Source: Alistipes onderdonkii
GTDB lineage: Bacteria; Bacteroidota; Bacteroidia; Bacteroidales; Rikenellaceae
DNA length: 64,000 nt
Assembly (NCBI RefSeq): GCF_025145285.1
Contig: NZ_CP102251.1
Span: forward strand, 3,038,001 to 3,102,000
Direction: 5' to 3'
The translations under genes were made by a program, and so were the position numbers. Below are positions 42,506 to 52,729 of this stretch, piece by piece (position 1 is the first letter of the stretch; each line of letters begins with the position of its first letter). The notes under the pieces are model-generated. The model had not been told where the DNA came from and ran no database searches. It worked only from the letters and a program-made list of their open reading frames with translations.

Positions 42506-44122
42506 TTACCAGTCTTTCGCCAACTCTCCGTAGTGTAAACCTCCCTGATCGTTATTTACGAGGACATTATACATATACGTTCCATCCATAGCTTCATCGC
42601 CGAATATGGCCCATAACATACCCGGAACCATGCCCCAAGACATTTCATACTCATTTTGTTGATTGGAGATAAGGTCGGCCCATACGATCGTATTGTTCGG
42701 CGCATAGCCCATCATATCCCAGATGGCCACATTCATAAAACCTTGTGCCGTCATCAGGAAATCGCTTGCCGCCGGATACCACGGCACAGCGAAGTATCCG
42801 AAATTTTCGGGTGAAAGTCCGGCGATCGGCCGGCGCGGATGGTTCGTCGTCGGGAGCATCATGCCCAAATCGGCCGCATCGTCCGGTGTGAGGTCGATTA
42901 CTTCCCACGGATCGAGCAACTGGATATCCTCGCTCTCCGACATATATCCCGACCATGCATAATCGAGGTACTGTCCGACCTCGATGCCGCCCGTCGCCTC
43001 GGTGTCCCCGAAATATTCGGTCGGCTCTTCGTAATCGGCCAGCGTCAGCAGTTTGTCGGGCATGGCTTCGCGCATGGCCTTTATCAGCTTGGGATAGGAA
43101 GTCGTGTTCATCTCCGGCATTCCTTCCACCTGACCGTAACCGGCATTGCGGTCGAAGAAATTCACGCCATCCAGATCATACAACTCCAGACAGGCTTTCA
43201 CCTGCGCCGTGAAGTCGGCGATCTGGCTGTCGGTCAGGTTGCAGAATCCGAGTCCCGAGCCATTTCCCTCCAGCGAAAGACAGACCTTGCGCCCCTTGTC
43301 CTGCAACGGACGGATATACTTGTCCGCATGTTCCAGCACATAGCGTATGTCAGAGTTAAGCACCAACAAGGCACGCTCCGTATCGGCCTCGTAACCTATC
43401 TGCACGATGCGCAGATTGACGATATTGCCGTAAGTCCGCTCCCAGAGCGTATTGAACGGCGGCATGGCTTCGGTTTTCTGCAATATCCAAATGTCGGCCA
43501 ACAGCGGCTGGTATTCGGTCGTGTTCAGATAGAATACGTTCAGGTATTCCGTATCCAGTTCGTAGTTGCCTATATCAATCCCGCGGACTTTCACGCCGTA
43601 ATAGACCGCCTTGCCTCCGTCCGTAAGAGCCGCATCATTCGATGAGATCGCAATCGGTAATAAGTACGTTCCGGCAGCCAGTCCGTCCGACTTGAACGAT
43701 ACCTGAATTTTGTCGGAGATACGCTCTCCCGCCGCTACGGCAATCGTACCGTTACCGGCAATGGTAACATTCCCTGCCGGGAACGGGAGTAAATCCGTAC
43801 CGTACTCCTCGTTACAGGCTTCGACCAGCGATTCGTCCACGGCAGCCGTGATAGTCATCGCTCTCTCTGCCGGGCGGGTCAGCCGGCAGTAAATTCGATC
43901 TTCTGTTACTGTTGTTCCCTCCGACAGATTGACAACGGCAAATTCAGTCGGGGATTTGATGCTGCGGATTTTGACATAGGTATTCTCCAACAAATCTTTG
44001 TCGGGAAGTTCTCCGCGCTGCGATTTCACGGGATCGGTCTCGCAGGCCGTAAGGCCCGCGATGACCGCCGCGAAAAGAAGCGTCACTACTCCCTTCTTTA
44101 CATTATTTATCCTTGTTTTCAT
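42506..44122 (-). CDS. DUF1735 plus inactive GH18-like surface glycan-binding lipoprotein
   Basis: A 538-residue lipoprotein (lipobox LTAC near residue 27). The N-terminal domain is DUF1735-like (VVNLSEGTTVTEDRIYCRLT, ITAAVDESLVEACNEEYGTD). The C-terminal domain looks like a GH18 barrel (NLRIVQIGYEAD, LSLEGNGSGLGFCNLTDSQI), but its catalytic strand is LDGVNFFDRNAGY: the general acid Glu is Asn. It therefore should bind glycan or glycoprotein without cutting. It lies 67 bp upstream of the active enzyme and 3 bp after the LamG gene. Such proteins in N-glycan loci act as surface glycan-binding proteins. Confidence 0.8.
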   Translation of the reverse strand: MKTRINNVKKGVVTLLFAAVIAGLTACETDPVKSQRGELPDKDLLENTYVKIRSIKSPTEFAVVNLSEGTTVTEDRIYCRLTRPAERAMTITAAVDESLVEACNEEYGTDLLPFPAGNVTIAGNGTIAVAAGERISDKIQVSFKSDGLAAGTYLLPIAISSNDAALTDGGKAVYYGVKVRGIDIGNYELDTEYLNVFYLNTTEYQPLLADIWILQKTEAMPPFNTLWERTYGNIVNLRIVQIGYEADTERALLVLNSDIRYVLEHADKYIRPLQDKGRKVCLSLEGNGSGLGFCNLTDSQIADFTAQVKACLELYDLDGVNFFDRNAGYGQVEGMPEMNTTSYPKLIKAMREAMPDKLLTLADYEEPTEYFGDTEATGGIEVGQYLDYAWSGYMSESEDIQLLDPWEVIDLTPDDAADLGMMLPTTNHPRRPIAGLSPENFGYFAVPWYPAASDFLMTAQGFMNVAIWDMMGYAPNNTIVWADLISNQQNEYEMSWGMVPGMLWAIFGDEAMDGTYMYNVLVNNDQGGLHYGELAKDW

Positions 44123-44125
44123 AGT

Positions 44126-45478
44126 TTACTCCTCCGTTTCGTTAATTTTCGGAATCTCCACACCGTCGGGCCATACCAGATCGTACTCGGCCTCTCCGTC
44201 GTTATGGTAGCGCGAATAGTCCTTGATCGTATTGCCGGCTCCCTCGTTGAACTTCCAATAACCGACGAGCGTCGGGTCGCTTTCGGGATCGGCGATTTCG
44301 TACATGTTCTCCCAGATCTGCTCTTGCGTGCGGGCTACCGACCAGACACGGGCCTCGGCGATTTTGCCGTTCAGCGGGCGGTAGGCGTCGTAGGAATAGC
44401 TGATGAAGAACTGGCGGGCATCGGCCCAACCGCCGTATTTTTCTTCGTTCTCCGGCGTCGGATTATTGAGGTAACGATCGTAGAAAGCACGCATGGCCAG
44501 ATTGATGCGCGTGTCGTCGCTCATCGACGCAAGCCCCATATCCTTGCCCTCGCTCTGCAACTCGCCATTGACGAAAATCCGTACCGTGCGCGTCGCCTGG
44601 TCATAAGTGCATGCGATATGGTACCATACGCCTTCGTTCAGGATCTTGCCGGCATCACGCCCCGGGAACTTACCGAAGGCCGAACCGCTGCCCGAACCGT
44701 CGAACTGCAGCTGCTGGCGCTCGAAATTCGTGTCGCCGATACGCAGAAGTAGGTAGTCCTCGACACCCATGATGGTGGAGATGCTGACGGGGTTGGCGAC
44801 ACCGGCCGAGTTCAGAGCCGAGGTGGCGAACTTGTCGATATAGATCAACGCCTCGTAGGTCACGGCCGTCAAGTTGTTGAGGGCCATCGCCTGCTCCGTA
44901 TCCTTGTCGAGTGTCGGGAAATTGATCCAGTTGTCGGTAAGCTGCGCTGCCGTAGTGATGTTCGACGATCGTTTGATAACATACCAGACGGTCGAAGAAC
45001 TGTCCAGCGTCGGAACGGACGCATTCGTGATCGTCACGGGCAGCAGATAGGTAGCATCGAGGGTCAGCGCACCTGTCTGGTCTTCGCCCTCGCCCAGCAA
45101 CTCCTGCAGATGGAGCGTCACGGCATCCGAAGCGGTCTTGCCGGCCGGGATGGTTACCCGCTCGTCGGAAAGCGAATAGTATTTCGCATCGAGCATCGGC
45201 CACGAGGTGTTGTGACGGGCGTTGTAGGTATCGACGAGCGATGGATCGACTGCAATGGAGACCGTGACGTCGCCACCGGACGGATAAGCCAGCGTTGCGG
45301 AGAATGTCCGATCGAGTTCATCGAGCGTGTTTTTGATCGTTGCCGTCTGCACGTCAGTCGTTTCCGCCACGTCGAGGTAGACCACATTACCGAACTTGTG
45401 GTCGTCGGCATCATAGGACTGACAGGAGCAGAAAGCGGCCGAAGCGATCAGCCATAAGTATTTATTAATTCTTCTCAT
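44126..45478 (-). CDS. DUF1735 plus LamG-like surface glycan-binding lipoprotein
   Basis: A 450-residue lipoprotein (MRRINKYLWLIASAAFCSC). The first half is a DUF1735-like domain (VDPSLVDTYNARHNTSWPML, LLPVTITNASVPTL). The second half is a concanavalin/LamG-type sandwich (EGVWYHIACTYDQATRTVRI, FVNGELQSEGK, KIAEARVWSVARTQEQIWEN, LVGYWKFNEGAGN). This is the build of SusE/F-position glycan-binding proteins such as BT_3986 in the B. thetaiotaomicron N-glycan locus (from memory). Neighbours are 6 bp and 3 bp away in one operon. Confidence 0.85.
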   Translation of the reverse strand: MRRINKYLWLIASAAFCSCQSYDADDHKFGNVVYLDVAETTDVQTATIKNTLDELDRTFSATLAYPSGGDVTVSIAVDPSLVDTYNARHNTSWPMLDAKYYSLSDERVTIPAGKTASDAVTLHLQELLGEGEDQTGALTLDATYLLPVTITNASVPTLDSSSTVWYVIKRSSNITTAAQLTDNWINFPTLDKDTEQAMALNNLTAVTYEALIYIDKFATSALNSAGVANPVSISTIMGVEDYLLLRIGDTNFERQQLQFDGSGSGSAFGKFPGRDAGKILNEGVWYHIACTYDQATRTVRIFVNGELQSEGKDMGLASMSDDTRINLAMRAFYDRYLNNPTPENEEKYGGWADARQFFISYSYDAYRPLNGKIAEARVWSVARTQEQIWENMYEIADPESDPTLVGYWKFNEGAGNTIKDYSRYHNDGEAEYDLVWPDGVEIPKINETEE

Positions 45479-45484
45479 TGCTCA

Positions 45485-46411
45485 CTATTTTGAGGGGTTC
45501 AACGTCTGGATGGCATTGCGAACAAGTTTATAGTTCATGTCCAGATCATAATAGTCATTATAAATGTCGTAGGTTCCCAGTCCGGCCAGCGGCCCGAGCG
45601 ATACAACCCGCTCGGCCATTTCCGTGATAGCGGCATGTTCCTCGACATTCTCGTCATAGAGAGGAGCGCCTGCGGCAGCGGCCAGCAGCAACTTCGTAGC
45701 CGGAACGCCGGCATACCCCGTAGCGTTGAGTACCTGCATCTTCAGGTCGGTCACATTCTCCGTAGCCTCGGTGTCGAGCACGACATAATCGACCTTCGAC
45801 AAAGCGTCCTCCGTCAAGAAAAGCGGATTACCTTCGAAAACGAGCAGTTGTCCTTCGGTCTTTGCCGCGGAAAGTCGTTCGACGATAAGTGCAGCCGCCG
45901 TTGCGGTCGCTGCGTCGCCCGCATTGGGGATACCCGTAAACGAGTAACCGTCCAGTCCATTCTTCTCGACCGCGGCGATAACTTTATCGAGGTAAGCGCC
46001 GAGTTTTGTTTCATCGGTCAGTTCCCCGCTGCGGCCTGCATAATCGACCTGATAGAGCACTTTCGTACCTTTCTCACGCATAGCCGGCATATCTTCCGCA
46101 TCGTACTTCGAGAAGTTGTCGGCATTGGTCAGCGACACGATATCGAGCGAGTCGGGCAGGCAACGCATGAAATCCTTTTCACTGGTACCCGGTTGGGGAG
46201 AGTTAAACAGACGGGCGTAGACGATAAAATGTTCCGACTGCTTGTAGTCGCGCAACGCCGCCGTATATTCCGCCCACAATTCCGGATTTTGATCCTCCGG
46301 GCGTTCGACTTTTTGTTTGACGGCTTCCGTTTCGTTCCAGTCTTCACACGAAGCGAACGTCGCGGCCAGCAGGCATAAGGAGAGAAGCCCGATCAATTTA
46401 TTTCGTTTCAT
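45485..46411 (-). CDS. Inactive GH18-like surface lipoprotein
   Basis: A 308-residue lipoprotein (MKRNKLIGLLSLCLLAATFASC). The body resembles a GH18 barrel (HFIVYARLFNSPQP, LDIVSLTNADNFS, GTKVLYQVDYAGRSG), but the catalytic strand reads NGLDGYSFTGIPN with neither the second Asp nor Glu. It probably binds released or intact glycans. A codon-1 ATG two residues upstream (46417) is equally possible. It stands between susD and the LamG gene, the place of BT_3985 in the N-glycan locus I recall. Confidence 0.75.
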   Translation of the reverse strand: MKRNKLIGLLSLCLLAATFASCEDWNETEAVKQKVERPEDQNPELWAEYTAALRDYKQSEHFIVYARLFNSPQPGTSEKDFMRCLPDSLDIVSLTNADNFSKYDAEDMPAMREKGTKVLYQVDYAGRSGELTDETKLGAYLDKVIAAVEKNGLDGYSFTGIPNAGDAATATAAALIVERLSAAKTEGQLLVFEGNPLFLTEDALSKVDYVVLDTEATENVTDLKMQVLNATGYAGVPATKLLLAAAAGAPLYDENVEEHAAITEMAERVVSLGPLAGLGTYDIYNDYYDLDMNYKLVRNAIQTLNPSK

Positions 46412-46418
46412 ATCCATA

Positions 46419-48011
46419 CTAATTTAAGTTTTTGCGATCCCACCATACTCGGGTTCCCTGCGTATCGCCCGCTCCGTTTACCGACTCACCGTTCAGTGCG
46501 GAAACGGCGGCTTGCAGGTTCGTCGGGTTCTCGGTGTACTCTTCGACCGGATAAGGCAGACGGCGTGCGCCCAGCGCCACGTTCACGGCGCCACCGCTGT
46601 TATCCACCACGGCTGGCAGCAGACGGGGATAACCCGTACGGCGGTGTTCTGTCCACGCCTCGGTTCCCAGCGGGAAAATGGCAATCCATTTCTGGGTAAT
46701 GATCCGTTCGAGGTTGGTTTCGAAATCCGCCGCGGCGTTCCATGCCACGGTGATCGTGCTCTGCGGAGAAGCCATGGAGTGCTTGTTCAACGGATCTTTG
46801 TAGGCTGCCGGAGTACTTGTCGCATCGGAAAGATAGCCCTTCACGTTATCGGCACCACGCTCCTCGAACGAGAGCGTGACAGCCTGCTCATAGAGTGTTC
46901 CGGCAGTTTCGGCCGAGCCCCAGCGCAGTTCATATTCGGCACGTAGGAACGTCGCTTCAGCGGCGTTCATCCACAGATAGGGATCCGTACCCGTAACGCG
47001 CATGTTCGAGTAGGACGACACGGCCTGCGCCTTACTCGTCACGTTGATACCAATGCGAATACCCGCATATCCCTGTATTTCTTGTCCGTTCTCCACAAGG
47101 GTTACAGTCGTAAACATCTTCTCGCGGCGCGGATCGTTGTAGCCGTTCATGTAATTGATGATGTCGGCACCAATACGATGGTCGCCCCAGTCGTTGTAAA
47201 TGAGCGTCGTTCGGTTGTCCGAGGTGTGCATCATGGCATTGTCTGCGTTGGTCGTGATGACCCCGGCGGCAATGGCTTCGGCAGCTTTCGACTTCGCCAG
47301 ATCGGGCTTAACCTCCGTTAGACGCATGGCCATACGTAACTTGAGCGAATTGGCGAATTTGAGCCACTGCGAGATATTACCCGAATAAACACCGTCGTAA
47401 CGGCCGAAGGCATCCGAGGGTAGTGAAAGGTTGTCCTGAAGCGAAGCGATCACGTCGTCTAATTCTGTAAACATCGCCGTGTAGACCTCTTCCTGTGTAT
47501 CGTAGGCTACCTCCAGCGATTCGGTCTTACTGGCCATGACCTGCGTATAGGGAATCGGGCCGTAGCTATCCGTGACGCGCTGCATGATGGCAATGCGGAA
47601 CAATTTGGCCAATGCCTGCGCCACTACGTCCTCCGTACCGTTGATAATCGCACGATAGGCCGGATAGGTATCGGAGATCATATCCACGAACGGAACTTTC
47701 CGCCAGTCAGCCGAGGGATTGTAGTTTTCGAATGTCGCCTGCCAGGTATCGACGGTCTTACCGTTGTAGCCAGCGTAAGGGCATCCGACGATGCTCTCGA
47801 CGAATTGAAACCGGTGCTCTTCCGTCGGAACGACCAGGCCCTGAAGGGTCTTGAGGTTCGTACCGATCTTATAGTTGTTAGCCTGCAACTGTTCGTCGGT
47901 CACTTCATTCGGATTACGATTGATGTCCGCGAAATCGCCCGTACAGGCAGTCGTACCGAGCAGCACCACCGAAAGCAGCAGTAGCTGCATTTTGTTGTTT
48001 GTCTTTTTCAT
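46419..48011 (-). CDS. SusD/RagB-family glycan-binding lipoprotein
   Basis: A 530-residue lid protein for the SusC channel. It has a lipobox (LLLSVVLLGTTAC), the conserved N-terminus GDFADINRNPNEVTDEQL and SusD-fold motifs (YPAYRAIINGTEDVVAQALA, LFRIAIMQRVTDSYGPIPYT, YLWMNAAEATFLRAEYELRW). It binds glycan at the surface and hands it to the TonB-dependent channel. Encoded 14 bp after susC and 7 bp before the next lipoprotein. Confidence 0.93.
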   Translation of the reverse strand: MKKTNNKMQLLLLSVVLLGTTACTGDFADINRNPNEVTDEQLQANNYKIGTNLKTLQGLVVPTEEHRFQFVESIVGCPYAGYNGKTVDTWQATFENYNPSADWRKVPFVDMISDTYPAYRAIINGTEDVVAQALAKLFRIAIMQRVTDSYGPIPYTQVMASKTESLEVAYDTQEEVYTAMFTELDDVIASLQDNLSLPSDAFGRYDGVYSGNISQWLKFANSLKLRMAMRLTEVKPDLAKSKAAEAIAAGVITTNADNAMMHTSDNRTTLIYNDWGDHRIGADIINYMNGYNDPRREKMFTTVTLVENGQEIQGYAGIRIGINVTSKAQAVSSYSNMRVTGTDPYLWMNAAEATFLRAEYELRWGSAETAGTLYEQAVTLSFEERGADNVKGYLSDATSTPAAYKDPLNKHSMASPQSTITVAWNAAADFETNLERIITQKWIAIFPLGTEAWTEHRRTGYPRLLPAVVDNSGGAVNVALGARRLPYPVEEYTENPTNLQAAVSALNGESVNGAGDTQGTRVWWDRKNLN

Positions 48012-48025
48012 GGTTTTGCTGTTCT

Positions 48026-51000
48026 TTAGAATTGGAATTTTACATTGAAGCCCAGATTACGCATCGAAGGCATCATAAAGTAGTCGATACCCTGATAGTT
48101 CATGCCTGTCGAAGCTACGGCTTCGGGGTCGAACGGGGCCTTGCAGTAGATCATCCACAGGTTACGGCCTACGAACGAAACGGTCATACGCATCTTGTCG
48201 CGGAACCATTTCGAAGGGAGCGTGTAACCCAGCGAGAGCTCCTGTAAGCGGACATTCGTGGCGGAATAAGTGTAATACTGCGGTAATCCCGACTGCGAAC
48301 CGATTACTTGATACCATTTCTGTGCGTCGATCATGTCACGGCCGTTAATCATCACGCCACCGGCATCGCGGGCTGCGGCCGAGGCCTCCGACACGCCGTA
48401 CAAATCCATATTGGCTTGCGTAGCCGAATAACAGATACCGCCGATGCGGGCCGTGAACAGTACGCCGAGATTGATACCCTTATAGTTGAAATCATTACGC
48501 CATGCGAGATTGTATTTAGGAAATACCGAACCGAGATAAATGTCATCCATATAGTCGTCCTTGACGGCTACGTTGCCGTTCTTGTCCACTTCGATATACC
48601 CGTCGTCGTTATAGACCAAATCGGAATTGGTATAGAGGTCACCCAGTGTTCCGCCCGGTTTAAGGATATATTTGGCCTTACCCAGCCCCTTGATCTCCAG
48701 TCGTTCTTTGGTGATGAGTTCGCCGGTCTCGGGATGCACATAGTTGTGAACCAGTTCCACGATCTCGTTCTTGTTCCACGAGAAGGTAAAGTTCGTAGAC
48801 CAACCGAAATCGCGCCATTGGTTCTGATAGCCGAGCGACGCTTCGACACCCGTATTGCGGACGTGGCCCGTCTGGAGATAGATCGTCGAATAACCCGATG
48901 ATACAGAAATCTGCGGGTCGAACGTCTGGTTGTAGGTATCGGCCCAATACCACGAAGCCGACAAACTGAAGTGCTTCCACAGACGCGCGTCGAGGCCCAA
49001 CTCATAAGTGCGGGTGCGTTCGGGATAAAGATCGCCGATCGGATAGTGTGTCTTGGCTGTCCAAACTTTATTCGTTGCGTCGTACTCGTAGGTCGGAACG
49101 GTCAGGTGACGCGGAAAAGGCATACCTACCGAAGCGATCGAACCGCGAATCTTCAGATATGTCAGCGCATTGCCCATATCCCAAAGTGAGGTCGGCACCC
49201 ACGAAAGACCCACCGACGGGTAAAAGAACGACGATTGCGGGGAGTTGGCCAATTGCGAAGCCCAGTCGTTACGGCCCGTGAGGGTCAGGTAGAGCATCTG
49301 TTTCCAACCCACTTCCACCGAGGCGAATATCGACTGCGTCTGTTCCTGCCAGCCGTATTTTTCGGCGCGCTTCTTCGAATCGTCGAGGTCGAAAACATTG
49401 AACACGTTCGGCAATCCATTTTCCTGAATCGGGCCGCGGTACGACAATTGGTCGATTTTGACGTTGTTGATCGAAGCGCCGACGTTGGCTTGCAGCGACC
49501 AATCGTCTCCGAAGGTCTTGTTGATGTTCACCATAATGTCAGCATAAGTCTGCGTATCGTATTCGCGCTGTTCGGTATAGTGACCGTTCTTACCGCCGTC
49601 GGTAATCGTCGTATTCGACGAAGCATAAAGTTTCTGCGTATAGAGCGAGTTCGCATTGTCGATGCGCACACGGCCAGCAACGTTCAACCACGGAAGAATG
49701 TCATAGGAGGCCGAGAACGACAGCATGTAACGCTTCTTATCGGTATTGCGTAGGTTGCGGTGGGCAATCCAATAAGGATTTTGCATACGCAGGTCACCGC
49801 CCTCAAGGTCGTCCGACCAAAACTGTTCCATAAGTTTAGAGGCGGGATTGTAACGCTCGAAAATACGATAGGAGTCGAAGTTCGTCCCGCGGGGAAAAAG
49901 ATAAGCAGGAACCAGCGGGTTGGAGTAGACACCCTGATTGGTCATGTTCTGATCCTGCTGGTAAATATAGCTGGCCGAAGCATCCAGACGCAGCTTGTCT
50001 TTCAGGAAATAGGACGTATTGCGAAATGTGAAGTTGTAACGGTCGTATTCATTATTGGGAATGATACCGTCCGAATTGACCGAGGCTGCCGAAAAGTAAG
50101 TCTGGTTCTTGTCCGTACCGCCCGATACCGTCACGGCGTTGGTGTAGACGTGTCCTGTCTCGAAAAAATCATCCGGCGTATATCCCAGACGCGCCGCAGG
50201 TGCCAATTTCTCGCCCCAGCTGTAAATGGCCGACCCGGACTGAAGACCGTTTAGTCCCGTGCCATAGCGGTTCTGGAACTCCGGCTGAACGAACGGGTTC
50301 AGAAACTCTGTATTACTCGAAAGCGTCACTTTCAAAGCTCCAGCCTGTCCCTTTTTCGTGGTGATCATCACAGCACCGTTGGCAGCATTCGAGCCGTAAA
50401 GAGCCGCGGCTGCTGCACCTGTCAGCACCGAGATGGATTCGATATCCTCGGGATTGATGTCCGCGATGGCTTCGGTAGCACCCTTCGAATCGAATTCCGT
50501 ACCGCCACCACCGCCGAAGTTATACATCGGAATACCGTCGATCACATAGAGGGCATTCGACGACTGCGAAATGGATTTATTACCGCGCAGCACGACTTTC
50601 GATGCACCGCCGACACCTGACGACGAAGCATTGATCGTAACGCCAGCGACTTTACCTGTCAGCGAGTTCATGAAGTTGGCGTCCTTGACAGTCGTGATGT
50701 CTTCAGCTTCAACTTGTTGTACATTATAACTCAGCGCCTTCTCTTCACGTTTGATACCTAAGGCAGTAACGACTACCGATTCGATTTCCGAAGCCGATTC
50801 CGCCAGTGTAATCTCAAAAGAGGTGCGGTTGCCGACAGCTAAAGTTTGAGGTTCGTAGCCCAAGTAGCTTATTTCGAGCTGTGCAGTGGCAGGTGAAGCG
50901 ATCGTTAGCGTAAAACGACCGTCGGCATCGGTTGAAACACCATTCGTCGTACCTTTGACCAGCACCGTGGCGCCGATAATCGGTGCGCCGCCGACATCGC

Positions 51001-51367
51001 TGACCTTACCTCCAATCAGAACTGAGTTGGATGTGGATTTCGGTCGGTTGAAAATAATAATGCTTGTTTTTTCGATGCGATAACCGATATTGAAAGGGGT
51101 AAAAATCTGATCTAACACCTCGGCAATAGCTTTATCCGAAACATTCAGACTTACTTTGTGGTTATTGAGATCCTTGACATCCTGATTGATGAAAAGATAT
51201 CTGGTCTGGTTCTTGATCTCGTCCATAACCTGTCCAAGCGACGCATTCTGTACTTTAAGCGTCACACGAGCAGTCTGTGCCTTGGCTGATAATACGCCGA
51301 GGCTCAGGCAAACAAGTAAAGTAAATCGAAACAGTCTTCTGATTTTGTGGAATACTGTTTTTTTCAT
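48026..51367 (-). CDS. SusC/RagA TonB-dependent outer-membrane channel with STN signalling domain
   Basis: A 1113-residue protein. Signal peptide ends SAKAQ. An STN domain follows (LKVQNASLGQVMDEIKNQTR, LNVSDKAIAEVLDQIF), which in this class talks to a FecR anti-sigma factor. Next are a CarboxypepD_reg-like domain (DVGGAPIIGATVLVKGTTNG), the plug (LTGKVAGVTINASSSGVGGA, YVIDGIPMYNFGGGGG) and a 22-strand barrel ending GFNVKFQF. It imports released glycans. The STN domain and the nearby FecR/ECF pair predict that substrate binding turns on this operon. It is the first gene of the PUL operon. Confidence 0.95.
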   Translation of the reverse strand: MKKTVFHKIRRLFRFTLLVCLSLGVLSAKAQTARVTLKVQNASLGQVMDEIKNQTRYLFINQDVKDLNNHKVSLNVSDKAIAEVLDQIFTPFNIGYRIEKTSIIIFNRPKSTSNSVLIGGKVSDVGGAPIIGATVLVKGTTNGVSTDADGRFTLTIASPATAQLEISYLGYEPQTLAVGNRTSFEITLAESASEIESVVVTALGIKREEKALSYNVQQVEAEDITTVKDANFMNSLTGKVAGVTINASSSGVGGASKVVLRGNKSISQSSNALYVIDGIPMYNFGGGGGTEFDSKGATEAIADINPEDIESISVLTGAAAAALYGSNAANGAVMITTKKGQAGALKVTLSSNTEFLNPFVQPEFQNRYGTGLNGLQSGSAIYSWGEKLAPAARLGYTPDDFFETGHVYTNAVTVSGGTDKNQTYFSAASVNSDGIIPNNEYDRYNFTFRNTSYFLKDKLRLDASASYIYQQDQNMTNQGVYSNPLVPAYLFPRGTNFDSYRIFERYNPASKLMEQFWSDDLEGGDLRMQNPYWIAHRNLRNTDKKRYMLSFSASYDILPWLNVAGRVRIDNANSLYTQKLYASSNTTITDGGKNGHYTEQREYDTQTYADIMVNINKTFGDDWSLQANVGASINNVKIDQLSYRGPIQENGLPNVFNVFDLDDSKKRAEKYGWQEQTQSIFASVEVGWKQMLYLTLTGRNDWASQLANSPQSSFFYPSVGLSWVPTSLWDMGNALTYLKIRGSIASVGMPFPRHLTVPTYEYDATNKVWTAKTHYPIGDLYPERTRTYELGLDARLWKHFSLSASWYWADTYNQTFDPQISVSSGYSTIYLQTGHVRNTGVEASLGYQNQWRDFGWSTNFTFSWNKNEIVELVHNYVHPETGELITKERLEIKGLGKAKYILKPGGTLGDLYTNSDLVYNDDGYIEVDKNGNVAVKDDYMDDIYLGSVFPKYNLAWRNDFNYKGINLGVLFTARIGGICYSATQANMDLYGVSEASAAARDAGGVMINGRDMIDAQKWYQVIGSQSGLPQYYTYSATNVRLQELSLGYTLPSKWFRDKMRMTVSFVGRNLWMIYCKAPFDPEAVASTGMNYQGIDYFMMPSMRNLGFNVKFQF

Positions 51368-51428
51368 ACTTTTGTAAATTTAGATAATAGTTTTCTCGAT
51401 TAGTATTTTGCTGACTATTATCGTTGGT

Positions 51429-51450
51429 CTGCGAATAGGCGATTTCGCAG
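51429..51450. repeat. Inverted repeat in the susC upstream region
   Basis: CTGCGAA and TTCGCAG (7 bp each) surround AT/GC spacer; on the plus strand T-rich sequence follows. The 51368-51569 gap must hold the ECF-dependent susC promoter, which I cannot identify by sequence. Confidence 0.4.
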
Positions 51451-51569
51451 ACTTTTCTTTATTATAGTCAACGCTTTAGTGTATTAAGTCACGCGGTCAT
51501 TTCCTCATAGATTTTAGAGTTTTTAGTGCAACATGAGTGCTTGCACGAAATTCAATTACAATCACATTA

Positions 51570-52520
51570 TTATTTAATTACAATCACGTTCGTTTTTTCA
51601 TCACGAGTATAACTAAAGCCGGTAGATACCTGCTGTAAAATCTGGAGCGCATAATCTACACCGTCCGAAATGCGGACTTCTCCGCTCATCACGTTAATCT
51701 GCGGCATCCGCTCGCATTCGATGCGTATTTCGACATTGAACGCCCGCTCGAACTTGGCCATCAACTCGTCGAATGGCATCCTCTTCAGATGAACTAACCC
51801 TTCCGTCCAGCAGAGTTCTGCAAAATCTTCGGCACGTTCTTTATACAGGCGCCCGTTAGAGAGTGAGACAACATCGTGCGGATACATGGTGATTCGCTCA
51901 TTAGAATTGGCGCGGTTTGTCACCTGTACTTGTCCCTCGATCAGCGTGGTGGTAAATTCACCACGCTCGGCATCGGCCAGCACGTTGAATTTCGTTCCGA
52001 GTACCCGGATATCCGACGCGAAGGTCTGGACAATGAACGGATGCTTCCTGTCCGGTGCAACATCGAACAACGCCTCACCGGAGAGTTTCACGCTGCGGGT
52101 CTTGCCGAAGACGACCGGATATTCCAGTCGAGTACCCGAATTGAGCTGTACCTGTGAATTGTCCGGAAGCGTGAGAGACATCTGCTGTCCGGCAGGAACG
52201 ACAATCGACATATTCTGCTGCGACAACGCATTCCGATAAAGCGTTTTACCCGTATACGCGGCTCCGATCATCAGTATGACGGCAGCTGCCGAACGCAGAC
52301 TATAACGGACGACTTGCCTCCAGATTCGGCGGCGCTGCGGCGCGGCTGTCGGCATAGCGTTCGGCTTGGCGGCATACACCGCCAGACCGGAGAAAATCAT
52401 GAAAGCGGTCTTGAACTCCTTACGGTTGGCTGGGGTCTCCTCGACCCATGCCAATATCGCATCTTCTTCTTCCGACGTAGTTTCGCCCCGAAAATATTTG
52501 AATAATAATTTCTCGTCCAT
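51570..52520 (-). CDS. FecR-family anti-sigma factor
   Basis: A 316-residue inner-membrane protein from ATG 52520 (MDEKLLFKYFRGETTSEEED). The cytosolic N-terminus would hold the sigma factor. A single span (SAAAVILMIGAAYTGKTLY, about 76-94) leads to the periplasmic FecR domain (VVPAGQQMSLTLPDNSQVQL, LSGEALFDVAPDRKHPF) and a C-terminal DUF4974-like domain (LVHLKRMPFDELMAKFERAF) that contacts the STN domain of SusC. It is divergent from the sigma gene, unlike the usual sigma-then-FecR order. Its last codons are duplicated just downstream of the stop. Confidence 0.93.
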   Translation of the reverse strand: MDEKLLFKYFRGETTSEEEDAILAWVEETPANRKEFKTAFMIFSGLAVYAAKPNAMPTAAPQRRRIWRQVVRYSLRSAAAVILMIGAAYTGKTLYRNALSQQNMSIVVPAGQQMSLTLPDNSQVQLNSGTRLEYPVVFGKTRSVKLSGEALFDVAPDRKHPFIVQTFASDIRVLGTKFNVLADAERGEFTTTLIEGQVQVTNRANSNERITMYPHDVVSLSNGRLYKERAEDFAELCWTEGLVHLKRMPFDELMAKFERAFNVEIRIECERMPQINVMSGEVRISDGVDYALQILQQVSTGFSYTRDEKTNVIVIK

Positions 52521-52729
52521 AGTTGTCAAAATTCTTGTTCGATCTCCCCGGATCGGTTGTTATTTTTTGGTCTTTAATAATATATCGAATGAGCGTGGGT
52601 ATGTTTACCCCTTTTTTTGCAAATAAATATTTTTATGAAATTATATAAAATATTGATTAATATAAATTGTTGAAATTCATTCATTTGCATAAAAATATCG
52701 AATCTATTTTATTTTTTCAGAATATAACT

